Positions 52,010-60,759 of a DNA stretch of 64,000 bases are shown piece by piece. Under the pieces are notes generated by a model. The model had not been told where the DNA came from. It was given only the letters and a program-made list of their open reading frames with translations, and did no database searches. The DNA is from Neisseria sicca (GTDB taxonomy: Bacteria > Pseudomonadota > Gammaproteobacteria > Burkholderiales > Neisseriaceae): assembly GCF_017753665.1 (NCBI RefSeq), contig NZ_CP072524.1, forward strand, positions 1,240,001 through 1,304,000, in the 5' to 3' direction. The translations under genes were made by a program, and so were the position numbers. Numbering within the stretch: the stretch's first letter is position 1; the number at the start of each line of letters is the position of its first letter.

Positions 52010-52999
52010 ATGAAAATCAAAGTACCCGCAATTTCTGCGGCAGCGACCCTTATTCTGACTGCCTGCGCTGGAGGAGGAGCATCCGAACCCAAAGTCCCCG
52101 TTGCCATACCAACGGCGCAGCCCATCGCTAATGTCAAGTTGAGCGATGAAAGCAGTGCAATAAAAACCATCAACACCCTTTCCGGTAAAGGCGGCAGCCT
52201 GCATGAAGCGGAGCTCGAAGTGAAAACATCATGGGGCACCAGCTATACCGATAAACAATATGTCTATCAAACTCCATCCGGCAACTATTACAACATCAGC
52301 TCATATTCTGATCCGATTATTCCCTCATATTCCAGCCCTTCCTACAATCTGCGTACACGCCACGAAGGCCAGCCTTTATCCGAAGGTGGAAAGCTGTTTG
52401 TTTGTTGCAGCAATTCTGGTCAGTCCACCTACGTACCCGTAACCAAACATGACCACCTCAAATTCGGCGCATGGATAAGTTCAGACGGCACGGCAGACCT
52501 GTTCGTCGGCGGCAAACCCGTCGGCATAGTCAAAGATGCGACTGTCGAACAGAATACTGCCAAAGGCAAAACCACCTATGAAGTCTGGGCTGTACGCGTA
52601 CGCAACGGCAATATCGTTACTTCAACCTACGATCCGGGCAAATCCTCCGGGTTGTCTGAAAAAACCGCTCCCAAACTTTCACTGCTGACAGCCAATTTCA
52701 ACACCAACAAACTCGGCGGCACGATTTTGGGTAATGCGGATTACGGTCCGGACGTTGTGATGAAAGATGTAGGCATCAACGGCGTTGATTTCTCAGGCAC
52801 TGCCGAATCCGACGGGAAAAACGGCAAAGTCGAAGGAAAATTCTTCGGTCAGTTCAACAGCGGCTATAAAACAGAAGTCAGCATAGGCGGCAAAGTTACC
52901 TTCGATGCCGATAAATCGTTGGATACCGTATTCGGCGGCGTAGAAAATTCATCAGACCGTAATACGACGGATACAAGTTTGACACCTGTCAGCAAGTAA
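52010..52999 (+). CDS. hpuA: Haemoglobin-haptoglobin utilisation lipoprotein HpuA
   Basis: 329 residues. Lipoprotein signal MKIKVPAISAAATLILTAC with lipobox LTAC, then GGGASEPK. A Ser/Tyr-rich N-terminal domain and a C-terminal beta-barrel-like domain (VDFSGTAESDGKNGKVEGKFFGQFN) of the HpuA/TbpB barrel type. It is surface-exposed and works with HpuB. In meningococci a poly-G tract near the lipobox makes hpuA phase-variable; here the tract is broken (GGAGGAGGA), so switching by slippage is unlikely. Operon with hpuB, 56-bp gap. A GCCGTCTGAA-type DUS is at 52480-52489. Confidence 0.86.
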   Translation: MKIKVPAISAAATLILTACAGGGASEPKVPVAIPTAQPIANVKLSDESSAIKTINTLSGKGGSLHEAELEVKTSWGTSYTDKQYVYQTPSGNYYNISSYSDPIIPSYSSPSYNLRTRHEGQPLSEGGKLFVCCSNSGQSTYVPVTKHDHLKFGAWISSDGTADLFVGGKPVGIVKDATVEQNTAKGKTTYEVWAVRVRNGNIVTSTYDPGKSSGLSEKTAPKLSLLTANFNTNKLGGTILGNADYGPDVVMKDVGINGVDFSGTAESDGKNGKVEGKFFGQFNSGYKTEVSIGGKVTFDADKSLDTVFGGVENSSDRNTTDTSLTPVSK

Positions 53000-53055
53000 C
53001 CGCACATCAAACATCCCAATAAACCGATAATCAGTACATCTTTAAGAGGCAAAAA

Positions 53056-55488
53056 ATGTCCTTCCCCTTCAAACCCGTACTGCTGGCAGCTATTGTCAGC
53101 CAAACTTTCCCTGCCTTCGCTGCCGACCCAGTACCACAAGCCCATCAGGACTTGAATGAAGTCAAAGTCATCGGCGGCCGCAAAGTCCAAAAACTCGGTG
53201 AAGAGAAAGTCCGCCGTCAGGCTTTGGATAAACAAATGGTCTCCGATGAAAGCGACTTGGTGCGCTACGATCCGGGCATCAGCGTCGTTGAAGGCGGACG
53301 CTCAGGTTCCAACGGTTTTACCATACGCGGTGTCGATAAAGACCGCGTCGCCATCAACGTGGACGGACTGGCACAAGCAGAAAGCAGGTCGTCTGAAGCA
53401 TTCCAAGAGTTGTTCGGCGCATACGGCAACTTCAATGCCAACCGCAACACTTCCGAACCCGAAAACTTTTCGGAAGTAACCCTTAACAAAGGCGCGGACT
53501 CGCTTAAATCCGGCAGCGGCGCATTGGGCGGTGCCGTCAACTACAAAACCAAATCCGCAAGCGACTATGTTTCCGAAGAAAAACCCTACCACTTAGGCAT
53601 TAAAGGCGGCTATATCGGACGCAACAGCCAAAAATTCAGCAGCATAACCGCCGCAGGAACCTGGTTGGGTTTGGACGCATTGATGGTCTACACCCGCCGT
53701 TTCGGTAAAGAAACCAAAAATCGTTCAACCGAGGGCGATATATCCATTAAAAATGAAAACGAATATGTCTTTGACCCGATTAATGGCAAACCCAGCAAGT
53801 ATCTTACTTACCAGTCCACCGGTATCGCCCGTTCCCGGCCCGACCCGCAAGAATGGGTAAACAAAAGCACCCTGTTCAAGCTGGGCTACAATTTCAACGA
53901 ACGCAACCGCATCGGCTGGATTTTTGAAGACTCGCGCACCGACCGCATCACCAAAGAACTATCTAATTTGTGGACGGGTACGACCACATCTGCGTCAAAG
54001 GGTGATACCCGCTCCCGACAAGACATTTCCTACCGCAAACGCATCGGTTTCGAATACAAAAACCAACTTGACAAAGGGCCATGGGACAGCCTCAACCTGC
54101 GTTACGACCGTCAAACCATCGACATGAGCACCTGGACTTGGGATTTGCCGACCGATTACGCCAAAAACGGTATCAATAGCGACGTGTACCATATGTTCCG
54201 CAACATCCGCCAGAAAACCCGCCAATGGGGTGCGGAAGCCGAGAAACAGCTTGATTTCTCCAAATCGGTTTGGGCTATGCAGTATGGCGTGGGCGGCAAC
54301 GAAGGCAGCAACGCCAACCGCGACCATAGCTATTGGGTACGCCTATATGACCCGAAATACCAAACGTCCAACAGCCAAGAATTGGCAATGCTGGTCGAAA
54401 GCTCGTCTAAAAACCGTTTTGCCTACTGGAACAACACCTTCCAATTCGGCAACGACAACCGATACCGCCTGAGCGCAGGCTTGCGCCATGACAAAAGCAG
54501 CAGCAGAGCCAAAGACAATCCGAACTACTCGCCCGGCATCCGTGCCCAAATCCCCTATTTGGGCAGCGAACGCAGCCACAGCGGTTTCAGCTACGGCGTG
54601 AGCTTCGACTGGAAATTCACGTCGCATCTGAATCTTTTGGCAAAATACAGCACTGGCTTCCGTGCGCCGACTTCGGACGAAACCTGGCTATTGTTCCCGC
54701 ATCCTGACTTCTACCTTAAAGCCAACCCCAACCTGAAAGCCGAAAAAGCCAAAAACTTTGAATTGGGTTTGGCGGGCAGCGGCAAAGCAGGAAACTTTAA
54801 ACTCTCCGGCTTCCAAACCCGCTACCGCGACTTTATCGAATTGACGTATATGGGCGTTTCGTCAGACGATGAAAACAACCCCAGATACGCCCCACTTTCA
54901 GACGGCACGAAATTGGTCAGCTCACCCGTTTGGCAAAACCAAAACCGCTCCTCAGCGTGGGTGAAAGGTTTGGAATTTAACGGCACATGGAACCTCGACA
55001 GCATCGGTTTGCCGCAAGGCACGCACGCAGGTGTTAATGTCAGCTACATCAAAGGCAAAGCCAAACAAACCAACGGACAGGAAACCCCGATTAACGCCCT
55101 TTCCCCGTGGTCTGCTGTTTACAATCTGGGCTACGACGCTCCGTCCAAACGCTGGGGCATCAATGCATACCTGACACACACCGCAGCTAAAAAACCGTCT
55201 GACACCGTTCACAGCAGTGATGATTTGAACAACCCATGGCCATTTGCCAAGCACAGCAAAGCCTATACGCTTTTCGACCTGACAGGCTACGTCAACTTGG
55301 GCAAATACTTCACCCTGCGTGCCGGTGCGTACAATATCGGCAACAAAAAATACTACACTTGGGAATCGCTGCGCAGCATCCGCGAATTCGGCACAGTCAA
55401 CCGCGTCGACAACAAAACCCATGCCGGTATAGAACGCTTCACCTCTCCAGGCAGAAGCTACAACTTCACGCTTGAAGCCAAGTTCTAA
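53056..55488 (+). CDS. hpuB: TonB-dependent haemoglobin(-haptoglobin) receptor HpuB
   Basis: 810 residues. Signal peptide (cleaved about after PAFA), TonB box DLNEVKVIGG, plug domain with SGSNGFTIRGVDKDRVAINVD as two adjoining segments, then a 22-strand barrel ending in YNFTLEAKF. The motif GFRAPTSDETWLLFPHPDF is common to haem/haemoglobin receptors. With HpuA it extracts haem from haemoglobin and moves it to the periplasm using TonB energy. Intact. A GCCGTCTGAA-type DUS lies at 54897-54906. Confidence 0.93.
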   Translation: MSFPFKPVLLAAIVSQTFPAFAADPVPQAHQDLNEVKVIGGRKVQKLGEEKVRRQALDKQMVSDESDLVRYDPGISVVEGGRSGSNGFTIRGVDKDRVAINVDGLAQAESRSSEAFQELFGAYGNFNANRNTSEPENFSEVTLNKGADSLKSGSGALGGAVNYKTKSASDYVSEEKPYHLGIKGGYIGRNSQKFSSITAAGTWLGLDALMVYTRRFGKETKNRSTEGDISIKNENEYVFDPINGKPSKYLTYQSTGIARSRPDPQEWVNKSTLFKLGYNFNERNRIGWIFEDSRTDRITKELSNLWTGTTTSASKGDTRSRQDISYRKRIGFEYKNQLDKGPWDSLNLRYDRQTIDMSTWTWDLPTDYAKNGINSDVYHMFRNIRQKTRQWGAEAEKQLDFSKSVWAMQYGVGGNEGSNANRDHSYWVRLYDPKYQTSNSQELAMLVESSSKNRFAYWNNTFQFGNDNRYRLSAGLRHDKSSSRAKDNPNYSPGIRAQIPYLGSERSHSGFSYGVSFDWKFTSHLNLLAKYSTGFRAPTSDETWLLFPHPDFYLKANPNLKAEKAKNFELGLAGSGKAGNFKLSGFQTRYRDFIELTYMGVSSDDENNPRYAPLSDGTKLVSSPVWQNQNRSSAWVKGLEFNGTWNLDSIGLPQGTHAGVNVSYIKGKAKQTNGQETPINALSPWSAVYNLGYDAPSKRWGINAYLTHTAAKKPSDTVHSSDDLNNPWPFAKHSKAYTLFDLTGYVNLGKYFTLRAGAYNIGNKKYYTWESLRSIREFGTVNRVDNKTHAGIERFTSPGRSYNFTLEAKF

Positions 55489-55507
55489 AAGCGTTTGAAG
55501 TAACAAG

Positions 55508-55551
55508 AAAGGTCGTCTGAAACTTGAAATCCAAGTTTCAGACGACCTTTT
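55508..55551. terminator. Inverted DUS pair after hpuB
   Basis: AAAGGTCGTCTGAAACTTG and inverse CAAGTTTCAGACGACCTTT, a 19-bp stem followed by TTTTT. Confidence 0.75.
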
Positions 55552-55561
55552 TCTATTGATA

Positions 55562-55663
55562 TATAGTGGATTAAATTTAAATCAGGACAAGGCGACGAAG
55601 CCGCAGACAGTACAGATAGTACGGCAAGGCAACGCCGTACTGGTTTAAAGTTAATCCACTATA
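55562..55663. mobile_element. CREE/NEMIS, short form, left bracket of the phage fragment
   Basis: 102 bp TATAGTGGATTAAATTT to TTAATCCACTATA. The next bases are ATG AAC of the phage fragment's frame. It lies in inverse orientation to the CREE at 57800-57906. Confidence 0.93.
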
Positions 55664-56891
55664 ATGAACAAGACGCAGGCTGAAGCAAACGCCACGCTAT
55701 ACGCCCGCGCCGTTGAAACCCTTGCACGTCGTCTGAATATGGGAATCCGTGATTTTGATGCAGCCTACGGCGGCTTGAATGTGGTCGGAGAAAGCCTTTT
55801 AGACGACAGCGTATTGAATCAGGCGTTGGCAAGCACCCCGCCGCGCGGATGGGTGCACAGCACCAACCCGCAGGACGCAGCGGATTTATGGAACGGCAAC
55901 AACAAAGCTGAAGCCGTGTTTTGGAATACCGGTAATACCCGATTGGAAGAACAATTTCCCGAAACGGCGGGCTATTCTGTATCTGTAAATCAAAGCGCGA
56001 TTGAACACATCAAAAACAACCATAGCAACGCAGAAAGCGAGGCGAGACGCGGACAAACTGCCATCACAGCTGAAGACATCAGCCGAATCACTGATATTGT
56101 TTCAAACTATGACGCAATAGCCAGCGAGCCGATCAAAGGAACAAACAACAGATGCTTTGCATTTGCAAAACAGTTTGACGATGGACTGATTGTGTATCTT
56201 GCCGACAGCAGCAAAAAACGGCGCGATTTACGCACCGTTTCTATGTGGAAGTATCCCCAATCGGCTAATGCCCAAGACGTGTTACAACACGCCGTATCCC
56301 TATCAAACCTAACGCCCGAAGCGGAAGGGGGCATATCCCACAACCCAAATTCTACCCCCAACACCGACACCAATCAAGACATACTGTTTCAAGGCGGCGC
56401 AGACCGTGGAATGTTCAGCCGTGAGCATAACCTGATTGCCCTATTGAAAAACGCCGACGCTTCTACTTGCGTTCACGAACTGAGACATTTCTTCCTTGAG
56501 ACTAACCCGCATCGCCCGCGACCTGACCGCCAAACCTGTCGAGAACCTGACCGGGCAGGAGCGGCAATTCCTGTCCGACGTTCAGACGACCTTGGATTGG
56601 TTCGGCGTGAAAGACCTTGCCGCATGGGACACGATGAGAATGAACGAGCAGCGCGAGAATCACGAGAAATGGGCGCGCGGTTTTGAAGCCTACCTGTACG
56701 AAGGCAAAGCACCAAGCGAAGAATTGCGCGGGTTGTTCCGCCGTTTCCGTTCATGGTTGAAACAGGTATATCACTCACTGAAAAACCTGAATGTCGAATT
56801 GACCAATGAAGTCCGCAGCGTGTTTGACCAAATGTTTGCCAACGACGAGCAGATTCAGCAAACCCAATATAGTCAATTAAAAACAAAATAG
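55664..56891 (+). pseudogene. Fragment of a Mu-like prophage polyvalent protein, frameshifted
   Basis: Opens directly after the CREE and reads ~280 codons, then shifts frame near 56495 and continues to 56891. Contents: an N-terminal linker; a domain with SVNQSAIEHIKNNHSN and ITAEDISRITDIVSNYDAI that resembles phage BECR-fold (barnase/EndoU-like) nuclease domains; a zincin-like CVHELRHFFLE; and after the shift a TRIARDLTAKP..LTGQERQFLSDV helical region. This order is known from large polyvalent proteins of Mu-like phages. Its N-terminus is cut by the CREE and its C-terminus by the IS630 element. Domain names are from memory of motifs. Confidence 0.7.
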
Positions 56892-57772
56892 TACAATACT
56901 CAACTTTGAAGGTTTAACCATGGCATACTCTGCGGACTTAAGAAACAAAGCTTTAAACTATTACGAACAATGCAAAAACATCAGCCAAACCGCAGCAACG
57001 TTTAACTTGTCAAGAAACACACTTTACCTGTGGATTCGCCTTAAAAAACAAACAGGCAGCCTAAAACATCAAGTTACCGGTCTAAATGCCGTCAAATTGG
57101 ATAGGCAAAAACTGGCCCAATATGTTGGGCAACACCCGGATGCCTATCTGCATGAAATCGCCAAACATTTTGATTGTACGGCAGCCGCCGTTTGCTATGC
57201 ACTCAAACAGATGGGGATGACGCGCAAAAAAAGACCACCACTTACAAAGAACAAGACCCGGCCAAAGTAACGCATTATTTGACACAGCCGGCCGAATTTT
57301 CCGACTACCAACGTGTTTATTTGGATGAAACAGGATTTGACCGCTACCTGTTCCGTCCCTATGCCCGCAGCCTGAGAGGGCGAATAGTGAAAGCGCAGAT
57401 AAGTGGAAAAAGATACCGACGCTTATCTTTGGTGTCCGCACAAGTTGGCAACCGGCTGATTGCTCCGATGGTTTATCAAAATACGATGACCGGAGTCTTT
57501 TTTGAAGCGTGGTTTCAGCAATGCCTACTGCCCGCATTGACTCAAAAATCGGTGATTATTTTAGATAATGCACGATTTCACCGTATGGGTGTCTTACGGG
57601 AAATGGCGGAAAAATTGGGCCATAAGGTATTGCCTCTTGCACCTTATTCACCTGAGCTCAATCCGATTGAGAAGGTGTGGGCGAATATTAAGCGGTATCT
57701 GCGAACCGTTTTGTCTGATTACGCCCGATTTGACGATGCGTTACTGTCCTATTTTGATTTTAATTGACTATA
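56868..57772 (+). mobile_element. IS630-family insertion sequence
   Basis: 905 bp bounded by TATAGTCAATTAAAAACAAAA and its near-perfect inverse TTTTGATTTTAATTGACTATA, with TA at both ends as expected for the IS630/mariner type. Carries an OrfAB transposase read with a -1 frameshift. Confidence 0.9.
56920..57767 (+). CDS. IS630-family transposase, OrfA/OrfB with -1 frameshift
   Basis: OrfA (56920-57270, 116 residues) has an HTH (NISQTAATFNLSRNTLYLWI) and a second winged-helix part. OrfB lies in the -1 frame and supplies the DDE domain: VYLDETGFDRYLFRPYARSL, VIILDNARFH and SPELNPIEKVWANIKRYL. The A7 run at 57226-57232 (CGCAAAAAAAGACC) is the likely slip site that joins them, giving a ~280-residue transposase. 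If the slip does not occur, only the DNA-binding OrfA is made. Appears complete. Confidence 0.85.
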
Positions 57773-57799
57773 CATTAACGGCATGGCTCCGTTGTCTGA

Positions 57800-57906
57800 T
57801 ATAGTGGATTAAATTTAAACCAGTACGGCGTTGCCTCGCCTTGCCGTACTATCTGTACTGTCTGCGGCTTCGTCGCCTTGTCCTGATTTAAATTTAATCC
57901 ACTATA
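57800..57906. mobile_element. CREE/NEMIS, short form, right bracket of the phage/IS630 segment
   Basis: 107 bp TATAGTGGATTAAATTT to TTAATCCACTATA, in opposite orientation to the one at 55562. Confidence 0.93.
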
Positions 57907-57993
57907 ATAAGGCGTAAGCGAGCATGAACCAAGCTAAGCTGCCCTACCCCTTTCAGGCAACTCTCCATCAAGTTTCTTCTATCTTCCAAAATA

Positions 57994-58026
57994 AAAGGTC
58001 GTCTGAAAATTTCAGACGACCTTTTG
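57994..58026. terminator. Inverted DUS pair after norB
   Basis: AAAAGGTCGTCTGAAA and inverse with almost no loop, 21 bp beyond the norB stop. Confidence 0.7.
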
Positions 58027-58046
58027 TGTAGTATTCAAGCTAGGAT

Positions 58047-60302
58047 TTATTTATCGCGGCTAAATACGATTTTGGTTGCTTGGATTGCTACGCAGATTGC
58101 ACCGCCGATGAAGATCAAGTCGGCTGCTGTACGTACCCAGCGCAGGGTGTCGAGGATTTCCATTTGCAGGAATTCTTCGCTACGGGCATACCACAGGCCA
58201 TGAGTGATGGAGGCGTATGCTTGAATGGCGCCGACAGGCAGCAGGCTGATGGCGATCATGCCGACCAAGCCGCCGTTGAGCAGCCAGAAGCCCCAAGTCA
58301 TGAGCTTGTCGTCGAAATGTGCGTTTGGTTTCAGGTAGCGGGCAACCAGCAATACGAAGCCCAGTGCCAAGAAGCCGTACACACCGAACAAGGCTGCGTG
58401 TGCGTGAACTGCGGTAGTGTTCAGGCCTTGGATGTAGAACAGGGAAATCGGCGGGTTAATCAGGAAGCCGAATACGCCGGCACCGATCATGTTCCAGAAG
58501 GCAACTGCTACGAAGCACATCAGCGGCCAACGCAGGCGTTTCGCCCATTCGGACAGGTGTTGGTAAGACCAGTGTTCGTAAGCTTCACGACCCAGCAATA
58601 CCAACGGTACGACTTCCAATGCGGAGAAGCAGGCGCCGATTGCCATAGATGCGGAGGTAGAACCGGAGAAGTACAGGTGGTGCAGCGTACCCGGGATACC
58701 GCCCAACATGAAGATGGCGGCAGCAGCCAGAGTAGAGGCAGTAGCGGTACTGCGGCGGACGAAGCCCATGTTGTAGAAGATGAAGGCAAAGGCTGCGGTA
58801 GCGAATACTTCGAAGAAGCCTTCTACCCACAGGTGAACTACCCACCAGCGCCAGTATTCCATGACGGCAATCGGGGATTTTTCGCCGTAGAACAGACCAG
58901 GTGCGTAGAACACACCGACACCGACCATAGAGGCAACGAAGATTGCCAGCAGGTTTTTATCCACGCCTTTTTCTTTAAAGGCGGAGACGGTGCAGCGCAG
59001 CATCAGGAACAGCCACAACAACAGACCGACCATCAGCAGGAGTTGCCAGAAACGGCCCAAGTCGAGGTATTCGTAACCTTGGTGTCCGAACCAGAAGTTG
59101 AATTCAGGTGGAATGACGTGGGTCAGGGCGAAGAAGTTACCTGCGTAAGAACCGCCGACTACGATGAACAGGGCGATGTACAGGAAGTTCACGCCGGCGC
59201 GTTGGAACTTGGGATCTTTGCCGCCGTTAACAATCGGAGCCAGGAACAGACCTGCTGTCAGGAAGCCGGTTGCAATCCAGAAGATGGCGGATTGGATGTG
59301 CCAAGTACGGGTCAATGCGTAAGGGAACCAGTCGGACATTTCGAAGCCCAGCGCTTCGTCGATGCCGTAGAAACCCTGACCTTCGACGGTGTAGTGTGCA
59401 GTCAGACCGCCCAGTAACACTTGTACCACAAACAGGGCGACTGTCAGGAAGACGTATTTGCCCAATGCTTTTTGGGAAGGAGTCAGCTGTACTTTGGAAA
59501 TCGGGTCTTCAGTCGGAACTTCTACTTCTTCGTGTTTGGTCAGGAAGGAGTAACCCCACATCAGAAGGCCGATACCCATCAAGAGCAATACAACGCTGGT
59601 GAACGACCACATATAGTTTTCAGTAGTCGGTACGTTGTTGATCAAAGGCTCGTGCGGCCAGTTGTTGGTGTAGGTGAAAGTCTCGTCGGGACGGTTGGTC
59701 GAAGCAGACCATGAAGTCCAGAAGAAAAAGTTGAACAGTTTTTCGCGCGCTTCTTTACTTGGCAATGTGTTGTTTTTCATTGCGAAGTGTTCGCGTGTTT
59801 TCTGAAGGGCAGGATCATCGCCGTATACGCCGTGGTAGTAAGGCAGGATGCTCTCAATGGCTTTTACACGGGTATCGCTGATGACGACGCTGCCGTCTTC
59901 TTTAATACGGCTTTGGTTGCGGTATTCGTCGGCAAGGCGGGTTTTCAGCACGGCTTGTTCTTCGGGAGAAACTTCGTCGAATTTTTTGCCGTAAGTCTCT
60001 TGCGCGGTCAAATCCAACCATGCGACCAGCTCGCGGTGCAGCCAGTCGGCTGTCCAGTCGGGAGCTTGGTATGCGCCGTGTCCCAATACGGAACCGACTT
60101 CCATACCGCCGGTGGTTTGCCAGGCTGATTGACCTGCCAAAATATCGTCTTTAGTCATCAGCTGCGTGCCTGATGCCGAAACGACTTTCTCAGGATAAGG
60201 CGGGGCTTTTTTATAAACCTCGCTGCCCATGTAGCCAAGAATGGTAAAGCAGACTGCCAGGACGGCAAACAGCAAGTACCATAGCTTCTTGTACTGTCCC
60301 AT
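58047..60302 (-). CDS. norB: Quinol-dependent nitric oxide reductase (qNor)
   Basis: 751 residues, the long single-subunit qNor form. An N-terminal extension with a periplasmic domain fuses what is NorC in two-subunit enzymes, followed by ~12 haem-copper-oxidase-like helices. Haem/iron ligands are visible in LTRTWHIQSAIFW, WVEGFFEVFATAAFAF, LGGIPGTLHHLYF and TTAVHAHAALFGVYG. It reduces NO to N2O using quinol at the inner membrane. Divergent from aniA as in N. meningitidis. The promoter carries a palindrome that fits NsrR repression. Confidence 0.96.
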   Translation of the reverse strand: MGQYKKLWYLLFAVLAVCFTILGYMGSEVYKKAPPYPEKVVSASGTQLMTKDDILAGQSAWQTTGGMEVGSVLGHGAYQAPDWTADWLHRELVAWLDLTAQETYGKKFDEVSPEEQAVLKTRLADEYRNQSRIKEDGSVVISDTRVKAIESILPYYHGVYGDDPALQKTREHFAMKNNTLPSKEAREKLFNFFFWTSWSASTNRPDETFTYTNNWPHEPLINNVPTTENYMWSFTSVVLLLMGIGLLMWGYSFLTKHEEVEVPTEDPISKVQLTPSQKALGKYVFLTVALFVVQVLLGGLTAHYTVEGQGFYGIDEALGFEMSDWFPYALTRTWHIQSAIFWIATGFLTAGLFLAPIVNGGKDPKFQRAGVNFLYIALFIVVGGSYAGNFFALTHVIPPEFNFWFGHQGYEYLDLGRFWQLLLMVGLLLWLFLMLRCTVSAFKEKGVDKNLLAIFVASMVGVGVFYAPGLFYGEKSPIAVMEYWRWWVVHLWVEGFFEVFATAAFAFIFYNMGFVRRSTATASTLAAAAIFMLGGIPGTLHHLYFSGSTSASMAIGACFSALEVVPLVLLGREAYEHWSYQHLSEWAKRLRWPLMCFVAVAFWNMIGAGVFGFLINPPISLFYIQGLNTTAVHAHAALFGVYGFLALGFVLLVARYLKPNAHFDDKLMTWGFWLLNGGLVGMIAISLLPVGAIQAYASITHGLWYARSEEFLQMEILDTLRWVRTAADLIFIGGAICVAIQATKIVFSRDK

Positions 60303-60342
60303 TTCAGAACTCCTTATTTTGGTGAAAAGTGGTTGCTTATAA

Positions 60343-60359
60343 ATTCATACTATATGAAT
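60343..60359 (-). promoter_or_regulatory. Candidate NsrR operator of norB
   Basis: ATTCATA-CTA-TATGAAT, a perfect 7-bp inverted repeat lying over the norB start site predicted from TACAAT (60372-60367). NsrR is the known NO-sensing repressor of norB and aniA in Neisseria; the assignment to this sequence is inference. Confidence 0.55.
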
Positions 60360-60366
60360 GTTAAAG

Positions 60367-60395
60367 ATTGTAGCACTCTTTTCAGGCAAAAGAAA
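60367..60395 (-). promoter_or_regulatory. norB promoter
   Basis: TTTCTT (60395-60390), a 17-base spacer and TACAAT (60372-60367) on the minus strand. Confidence 0.5.
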
Positions 60396-60563
60396 TATTC
60401 TCTTAACAACAATCTTTAAAAAACAGATATATAGTCAATAATAATTCTTATTATCAAAAATACGATGGCATTTTTGTAAAGAATTGGATAAAACATGTGA
60501 ATAATAATAGACGATTTGATGTAGTTTTATCTAGTTATTAAGTAGTAAAACATGTAGTAAAAG

Positions 60564-60578
60564 TTCATCTTTGATGAA
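60564..60578 (+). promoter_or_regulatory. Inverted repeat upstream of aniA, possible second NsrR site
   Basis: TTCATC-TTT-GATGAA, similar in form to the norB palindrome and adjacent to the FNR box. Confidence 0.35.
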
Positions 60579-60582
60579 TTAA

Positions 60583-60624
60583 TTGATTTAGGTCAAGATA
60601 TAGCGGTAAAACCACCTACATAAT
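60583..60624 (+). promoter_or_regulatory. FNR-dependent promoter of aniA
   Basis: TTGAT-TTAG-GTCAA (60583-60596) matches 9 of 10 FNR half-site bases. CATAAT (60619-60624) is the -10; with a start near 60631 the FNR site is centred at -41.5, the class II activator position known for aniA. There is no good -35, as expected. Confidence 0.7.
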
Positions 60625-60759
60625 CCTACAAAAGTTCACAAGAGATGCCTTTCAGACGACCCGGAATAAGGCGGTTTGAAAGAGCCGAAAGCGGTATGCC
60701 GCGGACGACAAAGGTTGAAAAAATATACCCTGACCTTCTTAAAATAGTTATTAAAGGAA

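Noticed and set aside
52060..52085. Phase-variable poly-G tract in hpuA
   Set aside because: The G run is interrupted (GGAGGAGGA); slippage would be ineffective.
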